Assembly: GCA_001600875.1 (NCBI GenBank)
Contig: BCLD01000015.1
Location: forward strand, 515,222-579,221
Length of the DNA stretch: 64,000 nucleotides
DNA from: Solicoccozyma terricola
Taxonomy: Eukaryota; Basidiomycota; Tremellomycetes; Filobasidiales; Piskurozymaceae
Direction of reading: 5' to 3'
The notes below the pieces were generated by a model. That model searched no databases. It was not told the origin of the DNA and saw only the letters and a list, made by a program, of their open reading frames with translations. The position numbers and the translations under genes were made by a program. Positions 11,173-21,770 of the stretch are shown in pieces; the first letter of the stretch is position 1; each line of letters starts with the position of its first letter.

Positions 11173-14100
11173 TCACCGCGTTCCACTCTTCCTCCGTCTC
11201 AATGACGGTCTCTTGCTCAGCTTCCGCTCAACCTTCCACGTTGTCGCCTTGACGCCAGACATCCCCCTCCATCGATTACTTTCCAAACTCCCAGCGTCCC
11301 ACTCCTCACCTTCCAATATCAGCTCACGAGGTGGTAGCCCGGCTTCCGTGGCTCCCGGAGATGAGATGGCAAAAACAGGTGGCGGTGGTCTCCGATCTAT
11401 GATCGCCTGAGGTTGCGCGAATTGCTTCGGCACAGCGGGAACAGGCGGTATCTCGTCTTTGGGTGGTGAAGACTTGGAGACCACGCTTTGTTTGAGGAGA
11501 TGAGCTCGTAGAGATTTGATGGATTGAGTACGTTTCGCTTCTCTTCGTGGTGTATCGACTTCAGTCTCATCCACCGGCCTTGGAGGCGTAGGAGGTTGAT
11601 AGAAGAAAGATTGTGTAAAATCCGGTTCATGATGGTAAGCCTGCTCCACCGTTTCATTATAAGCTTCCACTTCATCGACGTTGTCGGTATATTGATATCG
11701 TGGAGAATCATCCTTGTGCTTGTAAAGCGCGTTGAACCCTTGTGGTTTGTTACTCGACCAGTCCAGGTTATCAGAAGTCCACTCGAGACGAGGGGAGAGT
11801 GTTGGAGATGTCGATTCCGCAACGCTGGTGCTGGCCGTGGGTGCCGAAGTCATCTGTGCGAACTTGAGGGCGCTCAGACTGAAGACGTTACGCAGTGTTT
11901 TGAAGCGGGAACCTGGCACGACGGTGGCACTGACGACAATGGACGGTTCGATCGGTGGATTCGTAGCCGCAGTGAAGGGTGGTAGATCTTCCGCTCGGTT
12001 GGAATCACATACGATCGGATCTCCTCGAACGAGTTTGGGTGATGCAGGTCGCGTGGTCGACATGAGAGACGTCACAGCTCTAGGGGGAAGAGGGCGATTG
12101 ACCAGCTGAGGGTTTGTGGGAGGCGCTTGAGATCGTCCTCCTGTGCTCGTAGAGGAGACGGCTGATCGTTGCATTGTCGGCGGCGGACGAACAGCTGTGT
12201 GCCTTGACCACGGCATGCCGAACGCTGGGAACCATCCAGCTGGTTTGTCACCTCCCTTGAGAGGCTCATCAGCTAGGCGGTTGTAAACGAGCGCAGGGAC
12301 AGATTGGGCGTTTTTGAGCTGGCGGGTGATAGTCGCGTCAGGTTTGGTCGTACCGGAGGCGTCAAAGGTCGTGGAGGCGGTCGTTAGCGAGACCGCTGGA
12401 GGAGATGCGGTCCGACGGGGTGATGGAGAAGAGACAGGTGTTTGCACTCGAGCTTGGCTGCCGGGCAGGGTAGCGACGGTGCCGACCGTGTGTGGCGGAG
12501 ACTCGCTGACTGAAGTCGTGGATAGGGACGATGAATCGTGGGACGAGGAGCAAACGCTGATCCTATCAAAGTCTCCCGAGCAGCCAGCTTCGTACGCTAG
12601 GGGATCGAATATCGACTCCTCGGTTGAAGGGGTCTGTTGACGCCTGGGCGTGGTTGGTACTCTGATACCGCTAAGCTCTCCATCCGCCAATTCGATCTCC
12701 CCTTCTACCTCAAGGATGTCATCGGATTCCGTCGTCTCTGTAGAGGCTTCCCGCAGTAATGGTCTAATCGTTGCGTCCGACGTGTCCGAAGCGCCAGACG
12801 TGGAGCTGGTCATCGGGGAGTGTTCTTCCGCTGGAGTCTTGTCGCGGAGGAAGACGATCTGACCGTCGTCGCTTGCTGCTTGAACGACGACCGCTGGAAC
12901 GACCGGCCTCACCACCTCGATCTCCAATGCCACCCTATTCAAGACCTTCCTTTTCCTCTTGATGGGAGAACCATCCCCCCAAGTCGAATCCCGATCATTC
13001 ACGGCGATATCACTCCAGTGTCTCGGTGACAATCTTTCCAACACGTTGTTAGCTGGACTCTCTTCTGCTCGTGGGACTTTGATTCTTGATTGTAACGGTT
13101 CATCCGACCAATCGAAACCGGTCACTCTAGATGGGATATCATTCTCCGACCGCATCTTGCGAATCCCATCGTGGCCTTCAATTCGACGAACGACGTAGGG
13201 ATCTTCAAGTACCTCCATCGTCGATCTCAACGCTGCCTCGAGAGCATATTTCGCCGAGGATCCAGTCATGCCAACGGGAGAATCATCGGATGTGTTCGTC
13301 GTCGAGCCCCATGGCAGAGCAAGATTCGTCCACCATGAGTTTGAAGATGCCGATGTGGAAGGAGCTGGAGTGAATTCTGAGCTGCTATTTTCAACGGGTT
13401 GGTATAGCAATGAGGATTGAATGGAGTCATTTACTTCGATATCAAACCCGACTTGGTCCTTTGATATCACCGGCGATTCCATCCCAATTCCCAAACTCCT
13501 CGGAGAATCCAACGTCGATTTAACCTTTCTCAAACCTCTCTCTTTTATCATCTTTTTCAACTTTTCAGCTTCCGGCGTAAACACTCTCGTGTCTTTATAA
13601 CCAGCTCGCGATAACAAGTCCTCGAGAGATTGGTATTCAACGGATCGGAATGAGGTTGTTGGTAATTGTGCAGTTGGAGAGTTGGATCGAGGTCGTCGTG
13701 TGCCGGGTGCAGGTGTTGCAATAGATGGTGGTGGTGGTGGTGGTGGTGGGTGACCAGATGAAAAATTAGGAAGTGGTTTCCGAGGTTTCCGAGATGATCT
13801 ACTTCTGTTCTGTGTCGGTGTCGGTGTTGGTGCCGGCGTTGGTGTTTGTATAATCGTCTGACCAGGTGGGATCAACACATCCACATTCTCCTTCATATTA
13901 TGTCCAGATCCAGATTCAATACCCTGACCATCCATCATCACTGATTTCGAAATCTTATTACCGTTTTTCGACTTTGATTTCCCATTCTTCGACTTTGAAC
14001 TTTTTCTCGGTGCAGTCGTCGTCGTAGCCGTAATCGTTGTCGTCATCGCAGAACCCAACGTCAATCCATCCGTCGTATTCGAATTATTCAATGCACTCGA

Positions 14101-14809
14101 ATCAACCGACATCATCATACCAAATTCCAAACATTCAACTCTCCCAGTATCGATTTTCGATTCCTTCCCAGTGTTGTAACCACCACCACCACCACCACCA
14201 CCTCCTCCTCTCAAGCTATCCACATTCTTCCCCATCATCCCACCACCCATTCCCAAAACCCCACCTAACCGTCTCCCACTCCCCTCCGCCACCCCCGACC
14301 CCGACCCCGTTGCAAATTGGTCGAAATCAGGCCGTTTTGGTAAATTCGGATTGAATGGTAAACTACGTTGTTTTGATAATGTATGTGGGTATTGTTTCGG
14401 TGTAGGTTTTGTCGTGGTAGTTTTGGTGTTGGGGTGGTTGTTGTTGTTGTTGGTGGTGGTGGTGGTGGTGGTGGTGGCGAAGGAGGAAGGAGGTTTGGAA
14501 GGAACAGAAGGAGGAAGAATAGGTAGAGTACGTTGATTTGATATATTATCATCATTTGATGCCTAGTTGTTTTACCCCCCAAATCGCGTTAGTTCGGTTT
14601 GGTTTTTTTATTTTCGTCTATAAGGTTGAAAAGAAGTTTTTCGTTCTGCGACGTACTTTACGAGTAATAGTACGAAGACCTCTATCGCTTAATCCATTAC
14701 TTTTCTCAACTGGTTTCAAAGTACTACCTGATTTACCGGTGTTGCTTGAGGAGGTGCTGGTGCTGGTGGTGCCGCTGTTCGGCTTGCGTTTGCTAGATGA
14801 TCCGGACAT
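11173..14809 (-). CDS. Large low-complexity Ser/Pro/Thr-rich protein, unknown function
   Basis: Start is ATG 14809 (MSGSSSKRKPNSG). A short basic first exon (GLRTITRKVRRRTKNF region) splices near 14640-14550 into a very long exon that stays open to TGA at 11173-11175, about 1,150 residues in all. The protein is mostly disordered, with Thr, Gly and Pro runs encoded by (ACC)n, (CCA)n and (TGG)n DNA. Islands that look structured or conserved are QSLEDLLSRAGYKDTRVF followed by TPEAEKLKKMIKERGL, ALEAALRSTMEVLEDPYV, GFDWSDE, and near the C-terminus HHEPDFTQSFFYQPPTPPRP and KSLRAHLLKQ. The end is strongly basic (RKLSKRPSLRRRKSGTR). No enzyme motif or membrane segment is seen and I do not recognise the family. 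It is divergently paired with RAD23. Confidence 0.75.
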
Positions 14810-15322
14810 GATTGATATGTGAATGAAAGGATGATTGATAATAGTCGTGATAGAGAGGGTTCCTTCTCAATGGGAGAAAAAGGGAGGTCGGTTTGGGGGG
14901 GGGGGGGGGAGGGGGGTTGTGCTACTGTGTTATGACGAAGACACAGTGCGTTGTTAAAGCACCCTTCATTGAAAATTGAACCGTATCAGTTGTAAATTCG
15001 TTCCAAACTCACCTTTGTATGTGCGAATGAGGTGATTCTCGATATATATGTGTCAAGTTATGGATAGCAGCATGACGCGAATGAATGAATGAATGAATGA
15101 ATGAAGGAAACTGTTCTGAAGGGACGGTGGGGTATGTTGATGCAAGATCTCTGTTGTTTGTTGACGGGATGGGATCTGCGGACATCGGGGGTACCTGATG
15201 TCCGTGGATGTGATGTCCGCGGGGGCCACAGGGTGACGACGAGGAAGCGTGAGTAGGATCACCACACAGCTAGCACAGTAGCACCACACACCATACACAC
15301 ACACACCACCATCTTATAAACA
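14810..15322. other. Divergent promoter region, orphan gene / RAD23
   Basis: This 513-bp region is shared by two divergent starts. It contains a G15-A-G6 tract at 14895-14916, a (GAAT)n tetranucleotide repeat at about 15079-15104, and a CA-rich stretch just before the RAD23 start. No CACGTG site was found here. Confidence 0.6.
15079..15104. repeat. (GAAT)n microsatellite
   Basis: About six and a half perfect GAAT units lie in the divergent promoter upstream of RAD23, roughly 220 bp before its start codon. Confidence 0.9.
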
Positions 15323-18300
15323 ATGGTCAAACTCACAATCAAGACCGTACAGAACAAGGTAAAGCGTCGTCCCCTCCTTCCCACCCCCACCCCCACCGCA
15401 GGACCTCAATCGAGTAAACATGCGCGAGGGGAGTGGGGGTGGAAGGTCTCTCAATCAATTTGGCTGATTTGATTCGTCTTTGGATAGGTGTTTCAAGTCG
15501 ATGCTGGAGAGTCTGATACGGTGAGTTTTTATCCGAGGTGTTAGTTTGGCGTTGGTTGGCGGGGTGAGAGTTGGATAGGGAGTGTTAGGGATAGCCCGCA
15601 ATGCGGAGGAAATCATATCATCGTTCCAATCAAAAGATGATGGGTGGTCGATTGTGGCGTTTTGAATATTTGAACATCCAATCCAGAATATTGACCCTTT
15701 TTGTTTCTTTTCATTTTTCTATCCTCCCCTTCGTTCAATTCATTTGATGTTCTCTCATCGTACATCTTCTCCCTCCGTCATCCACCAACACCACCTATCT
15801 CCACCCTCCCCCCCCCGAATCAATCACACCAACAACCAAAAATCACCAGATCGCCGACGTCAAAGCCAAGATAAATCAAACACAAGGATTCGCGATTGAT
15901 TCTCAGAAGATTATTTATGCTGGTGAGTTTGTTGGCGGGAAGTGAGATTTGGGCGCGGTCGAGGTTTGTGGGAGGTTGACGGGAGGTTGATGAGAGGTTA
16001 AACGGTTGATGGGAGTGGATGGGAAGGCGGGAAGTTGGGAGGTTGGGACTTGGGACTTGGAGTCGATGAGAGGCTGGGTTGTGATTCTATGGTGTGAAGG
16101 TGTACGACAAGGAGAGGATGGATGAAAGATGGATGAAGGATTTCGAATGTCGATGTGCGGTTGACTAACTCTGGGAATCTCCATTTTTCCATATCCGTTT
16201 TCGCACACGTCCTCTCGCTCCGACCACGACCACCAAACCACTCCCGCATCATCGCCCTTTCCCTCTTTTGTCTTGTACGTCGATCTTACACCACAATCCC
16301 ATTCACCCAACGCAGGTAAAATCCTTCAAGATGCTACTACAGTTGCACAACATAACATCAAAGAAAAGGATTTCCTAGTCGTCATGGTAACAAAGGTGAG
16401 GATCCATACCAACCCCAATACTCTTATTTCCATCTAAATCTTACATTTTCTCGCTGTAACTTACTCCCAACCCTCGTTCCAGCCAAAAGCTACCCCAGCT
16501 GCTGCTCCAGCTCCATCAATTCCAACTCCCCAAACTACCGCAGAACCTACAACTCCGACACCAGCTGTAGCTGTCGCACCAATCGAGAGTGCGCAATCGA
16601 CAACTTCTGCTCCTGTGACTGAATCAGCAACTGCGACAACTGGAGAGACAACAACTTTCGGTGATCAAACTTCATTCGGTAGGTCCTTCTTCGTCCCTAC
16701 TTCTTCCCTGCTTTTCCATTACCGTCAGTCGCTGAGAACCTTGCCACCTCTCCGCAACCGAAAAACCAAAAACAGTCACAGGTTCAGCTCTTCAATCAGC
16801 CGTAGATGGAATGGTAGAAATGGGATTCGAGAGAGATCAAGTGATGAGAGCTTTACGAGCTAGTTTTAATAACCCAGATAGAGCAGTCGAGTATTTGATG
16901 AATGTGAGTAGCGAATTGGTATTCTCCTTTTTTTTCGAATCATCTCCCTGATGTTCTGCCCATTTCTCTTTTTTTTTTTTTTTGACCGGTGTTCAGGGAA
17001 TCCCAGCGGGGTTGGATCAACCTCAACCTCAAGCGCAAGCTCCAGCTGCTGCACAAGCTGCTCCAGTCGCACCAGTTACTCCAGTTGCTCCAGTTGCTCC
17101 AATTCCTCCAATTGTTCCAGCCGCTACTGCGCCGCCTGTGAGTTTCGGCATCCGTCCGACCTTGACCTCGTTCACATACCAGGTGTTAAAATTGAGTGCC
17201 CTCCCGATTTATTCCAGGCTCCGACTCCGTCTACTCAACCTGCTGGGAACGCACCTGCTGATAATCTCTTCGCTGTGAGTTTCGGTGTGTGTGGCCGTCT
17301 ACCCGAACGAACGACTAATCGTGGCACGTTTTATCGGGATGACTCTAATGACAGGCTGCTGCCGCTGCGAGTAAGTTTCCGCAACTGAGAGCGTTGGGTC
17401 CGGATCGAACGGGAAGCTGACTTTGGAAGGAATATTTTATTCACTCACGAACTGGAATAGTGAACGCGCAACGAGGTGCTCCGACTGCGTCTCAAGCTGC
17501 GACCGGCGCTCCTGGCGGTGGTGGTCAATTGCCACCAGGTGCCGGTGCTGCTGCGCTTGCCCAGCTGGTCAATGACCCTGTTATGAATGAGATTCGACAG
17601 GTGAGAGCTCGAAATGCTTGTTCTCTGCATACCGAACTGAAAAAGCCGTCTTTTTCTGTTCGTGGTTGTTTTTTTTTGTTTGCTACAGATGGTTCGTGAA
17701 AACCCGGCATACATCCAACCTTTTATGCAACATCTCGCTACAACCAACCCACAACTCGCTCAACTGATCAACCAGAACCCAGAAGCGCTCTTACAGTTGC
17801 TCGGTGGCGATGAGGAAGACGAGGAGGGTGAAATGGGTCAATGGGGCGGTGGTGGTGGTGGTGGACATGTCATTCAATTGACTGAACAGGAAGCGGAAGC
17901 AGTTCGGAGGGTGAGTTGGACACACCCCACCTCCTACCTCATCTCGTCTTGGGACGCACGCGTGTGGTACCTCCGGGGATGCCTTTTTTTTTTTTTTTTT
18001 CCTCTTTCTCTTTTTTCCTATTTGGCACCCCCCTCTTCCCCCAGAACGGTTGCTCGGCGGTAACAGCATCCGGTTTTTTGCTGATTAGTCTCTTTCCTTG
18101 ATTTTGCCTTCCCTGTCCTGGCCCGCCCTGCCTTTTTTTTTTCTTTTTTTTTTTTCCTCTTTTGGGTGACGTTTTAATCCTCGGGAGCATAGCTCGAGTC
18201 CCTTGGATTCCCTCGTGAAGCAGCTCTACAGGCGTATCGTGAGTCGGATGATCGGCTGACCATGGAATCGTTTGAATAAAAATCCCTAAAGCCAACCCGA

Positions 18301-18396
18301 AAAACCCCCCGTCTTTGAACAGTGATCTCGGACAAGGATGAGGGCAGGGCTGCGAATTTCCTGTTTGACAATCCAGACTTTGGTAATGATGATTAG
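15323..18396 (+). CDS. RAD23: Rad23-type UBL-UBA ubiquitin receptor / nucleotide excision repair factor
   Basis: Start ATG 15323 ([12 protein letters not shown]). Splicing through micro-exons gives an N-terminal ubiquitin-like domain ([48 protein letters not shown]). A Pro/Ala/Thr linker leads to UBA1 ([35 protein letters not shown]), then a Gln/Pro/Ala linker and the XPC-binding (STI1-like) domain ([38 protein letters not shown]). UBA2 ends the protein ([37 protein letters not shown]). TAG is at 18394-18396. All four expected domains are present in order, about 400 residues. It ferries ubiquitylated proteins to the proteasome and partners Rad4/XPC in DNA damage recognition. There are about nine introns, several with long T runs (16972-16983, 17984-18000) near the acceptor. 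Confidence 0.97.
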
Positions 18397-18899
18397 AACG
18401 ACGGGGAAGGGGGAGGGGGGAGGGGGCGGATGGAAACGAAGAGCCTTTCGGGAGCTGGCGGTTGAGGGAGTAACGGATGGATGATTGTCTCTGGCCGTGA
18501 TGGATATATATTCTGGGATGGTTCCATAGCCATCGATTACCGGGTATATATTGTATATTGAATCGGGGCCAGGATTCTGTTGTCCAGTGCCTGGGAATCG
18601 CTCGGTGATTGTGCTCGGGGATGAGATGGGAAAGTGCGAAAAGTGCAATCTGGCGGGGCGGAAGTAGGGACGAACGAGGTATCTCTACCGTATGTAAGCG
18701 CGTTGGGACGGAGGAGGATGTGCAGCAGGATGAGCAGGATCAGCAGTAGGAGCAGGATGGGAGCAAGATGGGAGCAGAGCAGGATGCGAGCAGCATGAGC
18801 AGTAGGAGCAGCATGAGCAGCATGAGCAGTAGCAGCTGTAGGAGCAGCATGAGCAAACATGAGCAGTAGGAGCACGGCAGCACAAGCACAAGCAACACC
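18397..18899. other. Intergenic region with a degenerate GAGCAG repeat leader
   Basis: This 503-bp gap lies between RAD23 and the zinc-cluster gene. The first half has no clear element beyond a GGGGAGGGGG run near 18410-18425. From about 18715 to 18895 it becomes an imperfect purine-rich repeat of GAGCAG, ATGAGCAGTAG and similar units (listed separately). Confidence 0.6.
18715..18895 (+). repeat. Imperfect GAGCAG/ATGAGCAG repeat with about ten upstream ATGs
   Basis: The stretch immediately before the zinc-cluster start is built from variants of AGCAGGATGGGAGCA and GAGCAGCATGAGCAGTAG. I count about ten ATG triplets in it, with an in-frame TAG ahead of the proposed start, so if transcribed it would form an upstream-ATG-rich leader. 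The antisense reading gives a meaningless Cys-rich frame. Confidence 0.75.
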
Positions 18900-21534
18900 A
18901 TGAGCATGGACACAAGCACCATGGACACCATCGGCACCATCACACTCGCCGGATTCAATAACAGCCACTCCAGACCATCGTCCAGCCTTCATAGCCCACA
19001 ACATCATCACGTCTCATCGTCAGGTCATGCACCCCCACAAATGATGTCACGACGACGCTCGGACGTCGACATGGTCGGAGGGTCAGCAGCGGGGTCGACC
19101 GTCGCCGACGACGTCAAGGAAGGTAGATCACCCTCACCCTCACCATCACCATCGCCCGTACAACCGTCCACCGTCGACAGGGGAAAGGGGAGGATGGAGG
19201 AGAGACGTTGGCAGCAGCAAGGTGGAAATTTTGCAACGAGGACAAGTGTCCATGGATCACCCTCACCCACCACTATGCAACATTCTCAACTCCCTCAGCA
19301 CACCACCCACCACCCCACCACCCCCCAGCACACACAACATGATACCCAAAGACCTGGCGCTCTACCTCCGCTGTCACATATGATTCCGGTCCAACCCAAC
19401 GAACGGCGTATCCAAACCATCGATCCTCGCAACCCTGAAGCAGCACACAACATCATCCGTCACGTAGAATCTCCATCCTCGGACCGACTTCCAACAAGAC
19501 GAAGGAGTACTGAGATGGCTCAATTCACATTCCCGGCTCATCCTAGTGCTTCGTCAGGACCACCATATACCGATCCACCAAGACATCCCACTCTCATGTC
19601 CCTACCACATTCATATGCACATTCACATCCACATCCACATCCACATTCACAGTCATATTCACATCCAACCCAGTCAGACGACTCTGCTAGGGAAAGACGA
19701 CGAGATGGACGTGGTCTCGCTCTCGCTCTTGCACCCCACTTTGAAAGCACCGGAGATCGCTCAAGGACCTCAATCGTCTCCCTCATCTCACCTTCAAATT
19801 CCCTCCCCTCCCCTCATACCACCAGCACCTCTACAATGGCGAGTCAAGACCTGCAAACCGCAGCGACGGCGGCGGCGTCCTCTTCCTCCTTCAACGCTAG
19901 CAGCAGGAATCAGGTAGACCAGCCAGGTTACAACTTAGTCTCCGCTGGCCACTATCTCGATGGACGACAAAGAACACAAGGTGGTGGTTTTGGAGATTCA
20001 GGAACACCCTCCGATTTTTTGATGAGAACGAGGAGGTCCCGATCTCCTTTCCAAGTCGATCTCACCAATCCGGCAGATCGAGGGTTGAACGCTTCCCACT
20101 CCAATGTCTCCCTTTCGATGCAAAACGACCAATACGCAGAATCGTCAACCGGTGGACCGTCCGCTGGACATTCAGCATCCAATGCATCTCGTACCCTCGT
20201 TCAAGGAACACCTATTGGAGCAGGACACAACGCACAACCTACAACTACATCCAAGGGTTGGTCAGAGGAAGGAGCCGCAGCTGCGATACTACTGTCAGCT
20301 GGTACAACAACAACAACGCCGATTGCTAGTCAAGGTGGTCCAGCGTCGACTCTTCTGCAAAATGCTACACCACGTTATGTACCAGGTCAAACGTTTGATG
20401 ATGACTATTCACGAGTTCAAGGTCGTAGCACAACCGATTCAAGTGTCAATACGATGAATGCAACGTTATCGGCTCCAGCATTAACTCAGGTGTTCAAGGA
20501 GTGGTTATCCGATGTGGCAAGACAAGCAGTGTCGACGCATGACGATCCGGAACTAGAAAGGAAACTCACAAAGGCTTTGGCTGCGAGGAGCGATGTTGAT
20601 GTCGATCCGAGGTTGAAGGAATTAGGACATGGATTGTTGGCAGCACCAATGGTACCTTCCCCGATGGACATGGCTTCAGGTCGAGAATACTCATCTGCCG
20701 TGTCGGGTGCGCCAACACCCTTCAAGACAACATCATCATATCCAGCGTACTTGAATGCTGAGGGTTCTTCATCACGAAACGCAGAACGGCATGCCGCAAT
20801 CGAAGTGGACAGAGGAGAGACGATACAAGAAGCATATCGTCAAGGGTATTCTGATGGGGCACAGGCTGAGCGGAAACGCTCATACCAAGGTGAGTGTACT
20901 TGATACTTGGGAAGGGGGTTTACCCAGGGATGATCACCACGGACCCTGAAACTTTTGAACTGTTCCCTGCACATTCAGCAGCACTTTACCAAAATCCTCA
21001 ACCGGAGGAGCTCTTCTGGCCACCACCAGAATCGCAGCAGGACAAAATGCATGCCCGGCCGCAGACTAGTGAGAAAGTTGTGACGAAATTACAGAGTGAG
21101 TAGTAGATTTTGAGTTATAACGCACGCACACCGCTGACTTGCGCATCCGCTCAGTTCCATCATCTTCTGGGAGTAGTAAACGCCGTCGCGCCGACGTCGA
21201 GCCACCATCAGCTGTTCTTAGTCGCAGCGGCAAACGACAACCGATCTCTTGCAACAACTGCCGTCTGCGCAAGCTCAAGTGTGATGGTGTACCCCCTTCT
21301 TCGTGCAGCGCTTGCACGAAGCGAAGCGGAGACGAAACGTGCGAATATGTTTCTTTCATACGCAGACGAGGACCAGGGAAGAAGATTGATGGTCCACAAT
21401 CATATGGATCGGCGTCTCCTCAATGGAGAAAATACGCCGATGGAGACCTGTTGCATGGGGAGGAGCGATCCGACCCGGATGAGCATGATGAGTTGCTGAG
21501 TCCGTCGACGATTATCGAGAAGATTTCGGAATAG
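18900..21534 (+). CDS. Zn2Cys6 zinc-cluster protein with the cluster at the C-terminus, putative transcription factor
   Basis: The first ATG after an in-frame TAG is 18900 (MSMDTSTMDTIG). One long exon to about 20890 encodes some 660 residues rich in Ser, Pro, His and Thr, including a His-Pro/His-Ser stretch near 19605-19670. A short middle exon (ALYQNPQPEELFWPPPESQQ) follows. The last exon (from about 21155) carries RSGKRQPISCNNCRLRKLKC, then PSSCSACTKRSGDETCEY. The six cysteines have the spacing C-X2-C-X6-C-X7-C-X2-C-X8-C of a Gal4-type binuclear cluster, preceded by a basic KRRRADVE segment. TAG ends at 21534. A segment VFKEWLSDVARQAV / ELERKLTKALAARSD may be helical. Family function is sequence-specific DNA binding; targets are unknown. 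Most fungal zinc clusters are N-terminal, so this arrangement is unusual. Confidence 0.85.
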
Positions 21535-21675
21535 GTAGGCGCGAGCGTACGGCGTACGGGTATGATAGGACGGTGTGGTATAGTGCGTGCGATACGATAC
21601 GATACTTGTGTGCCCATGGCCATATACGATATACGATATGCGTTTCCATCGTCCGCTCCTCCCTCCGAGGAATGT

Positions 21676-21681
21676 CACGTG
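21676..21681. promoter_or_regulatory. CACGTG E-box upstream of UTP12
   Basis: GTCACGTGAT lies 90 bp before the UTP12 start codon, in the 236-bp gap after the zinc-cluster gene. Same core as the BRE1/FHA array; regulatory role inferred. Confidence 0.45.
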
Positions 21682-21770
21682 ATTTCCCAGAAAAGTTGGG
21701 AATTTCGCACTGCTAGAGAGAGAGCACACCCATCTATACCATACCCACTCGCTCCCTCGTCGTCTTCGTC

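Noticed and set aside
10739..11176. 145-codon minus-strand frame between the MFS and orphan genes
   Set aside because: No family features, no plausible codon pattern, and it starts inside the 3' end of the orphan gene; treated as promoter DNA.
18685..18958. Cys-rich and Leu/Met-rich minus-strand frames that look like small metal-binding or membrane proteins
   Set aside because: They are the antisense of the GAGCAG repeat leader; cysteine and leucine come from repeat periodicity in two different frames.
19538..19786. Minus-strand Cys/Glu repeat frame (CECGCGCGCECAYEC-like)
   Set aside because: Antisense of the His-Pro/His-Ser coding repeat in the zinc-cluster gene.
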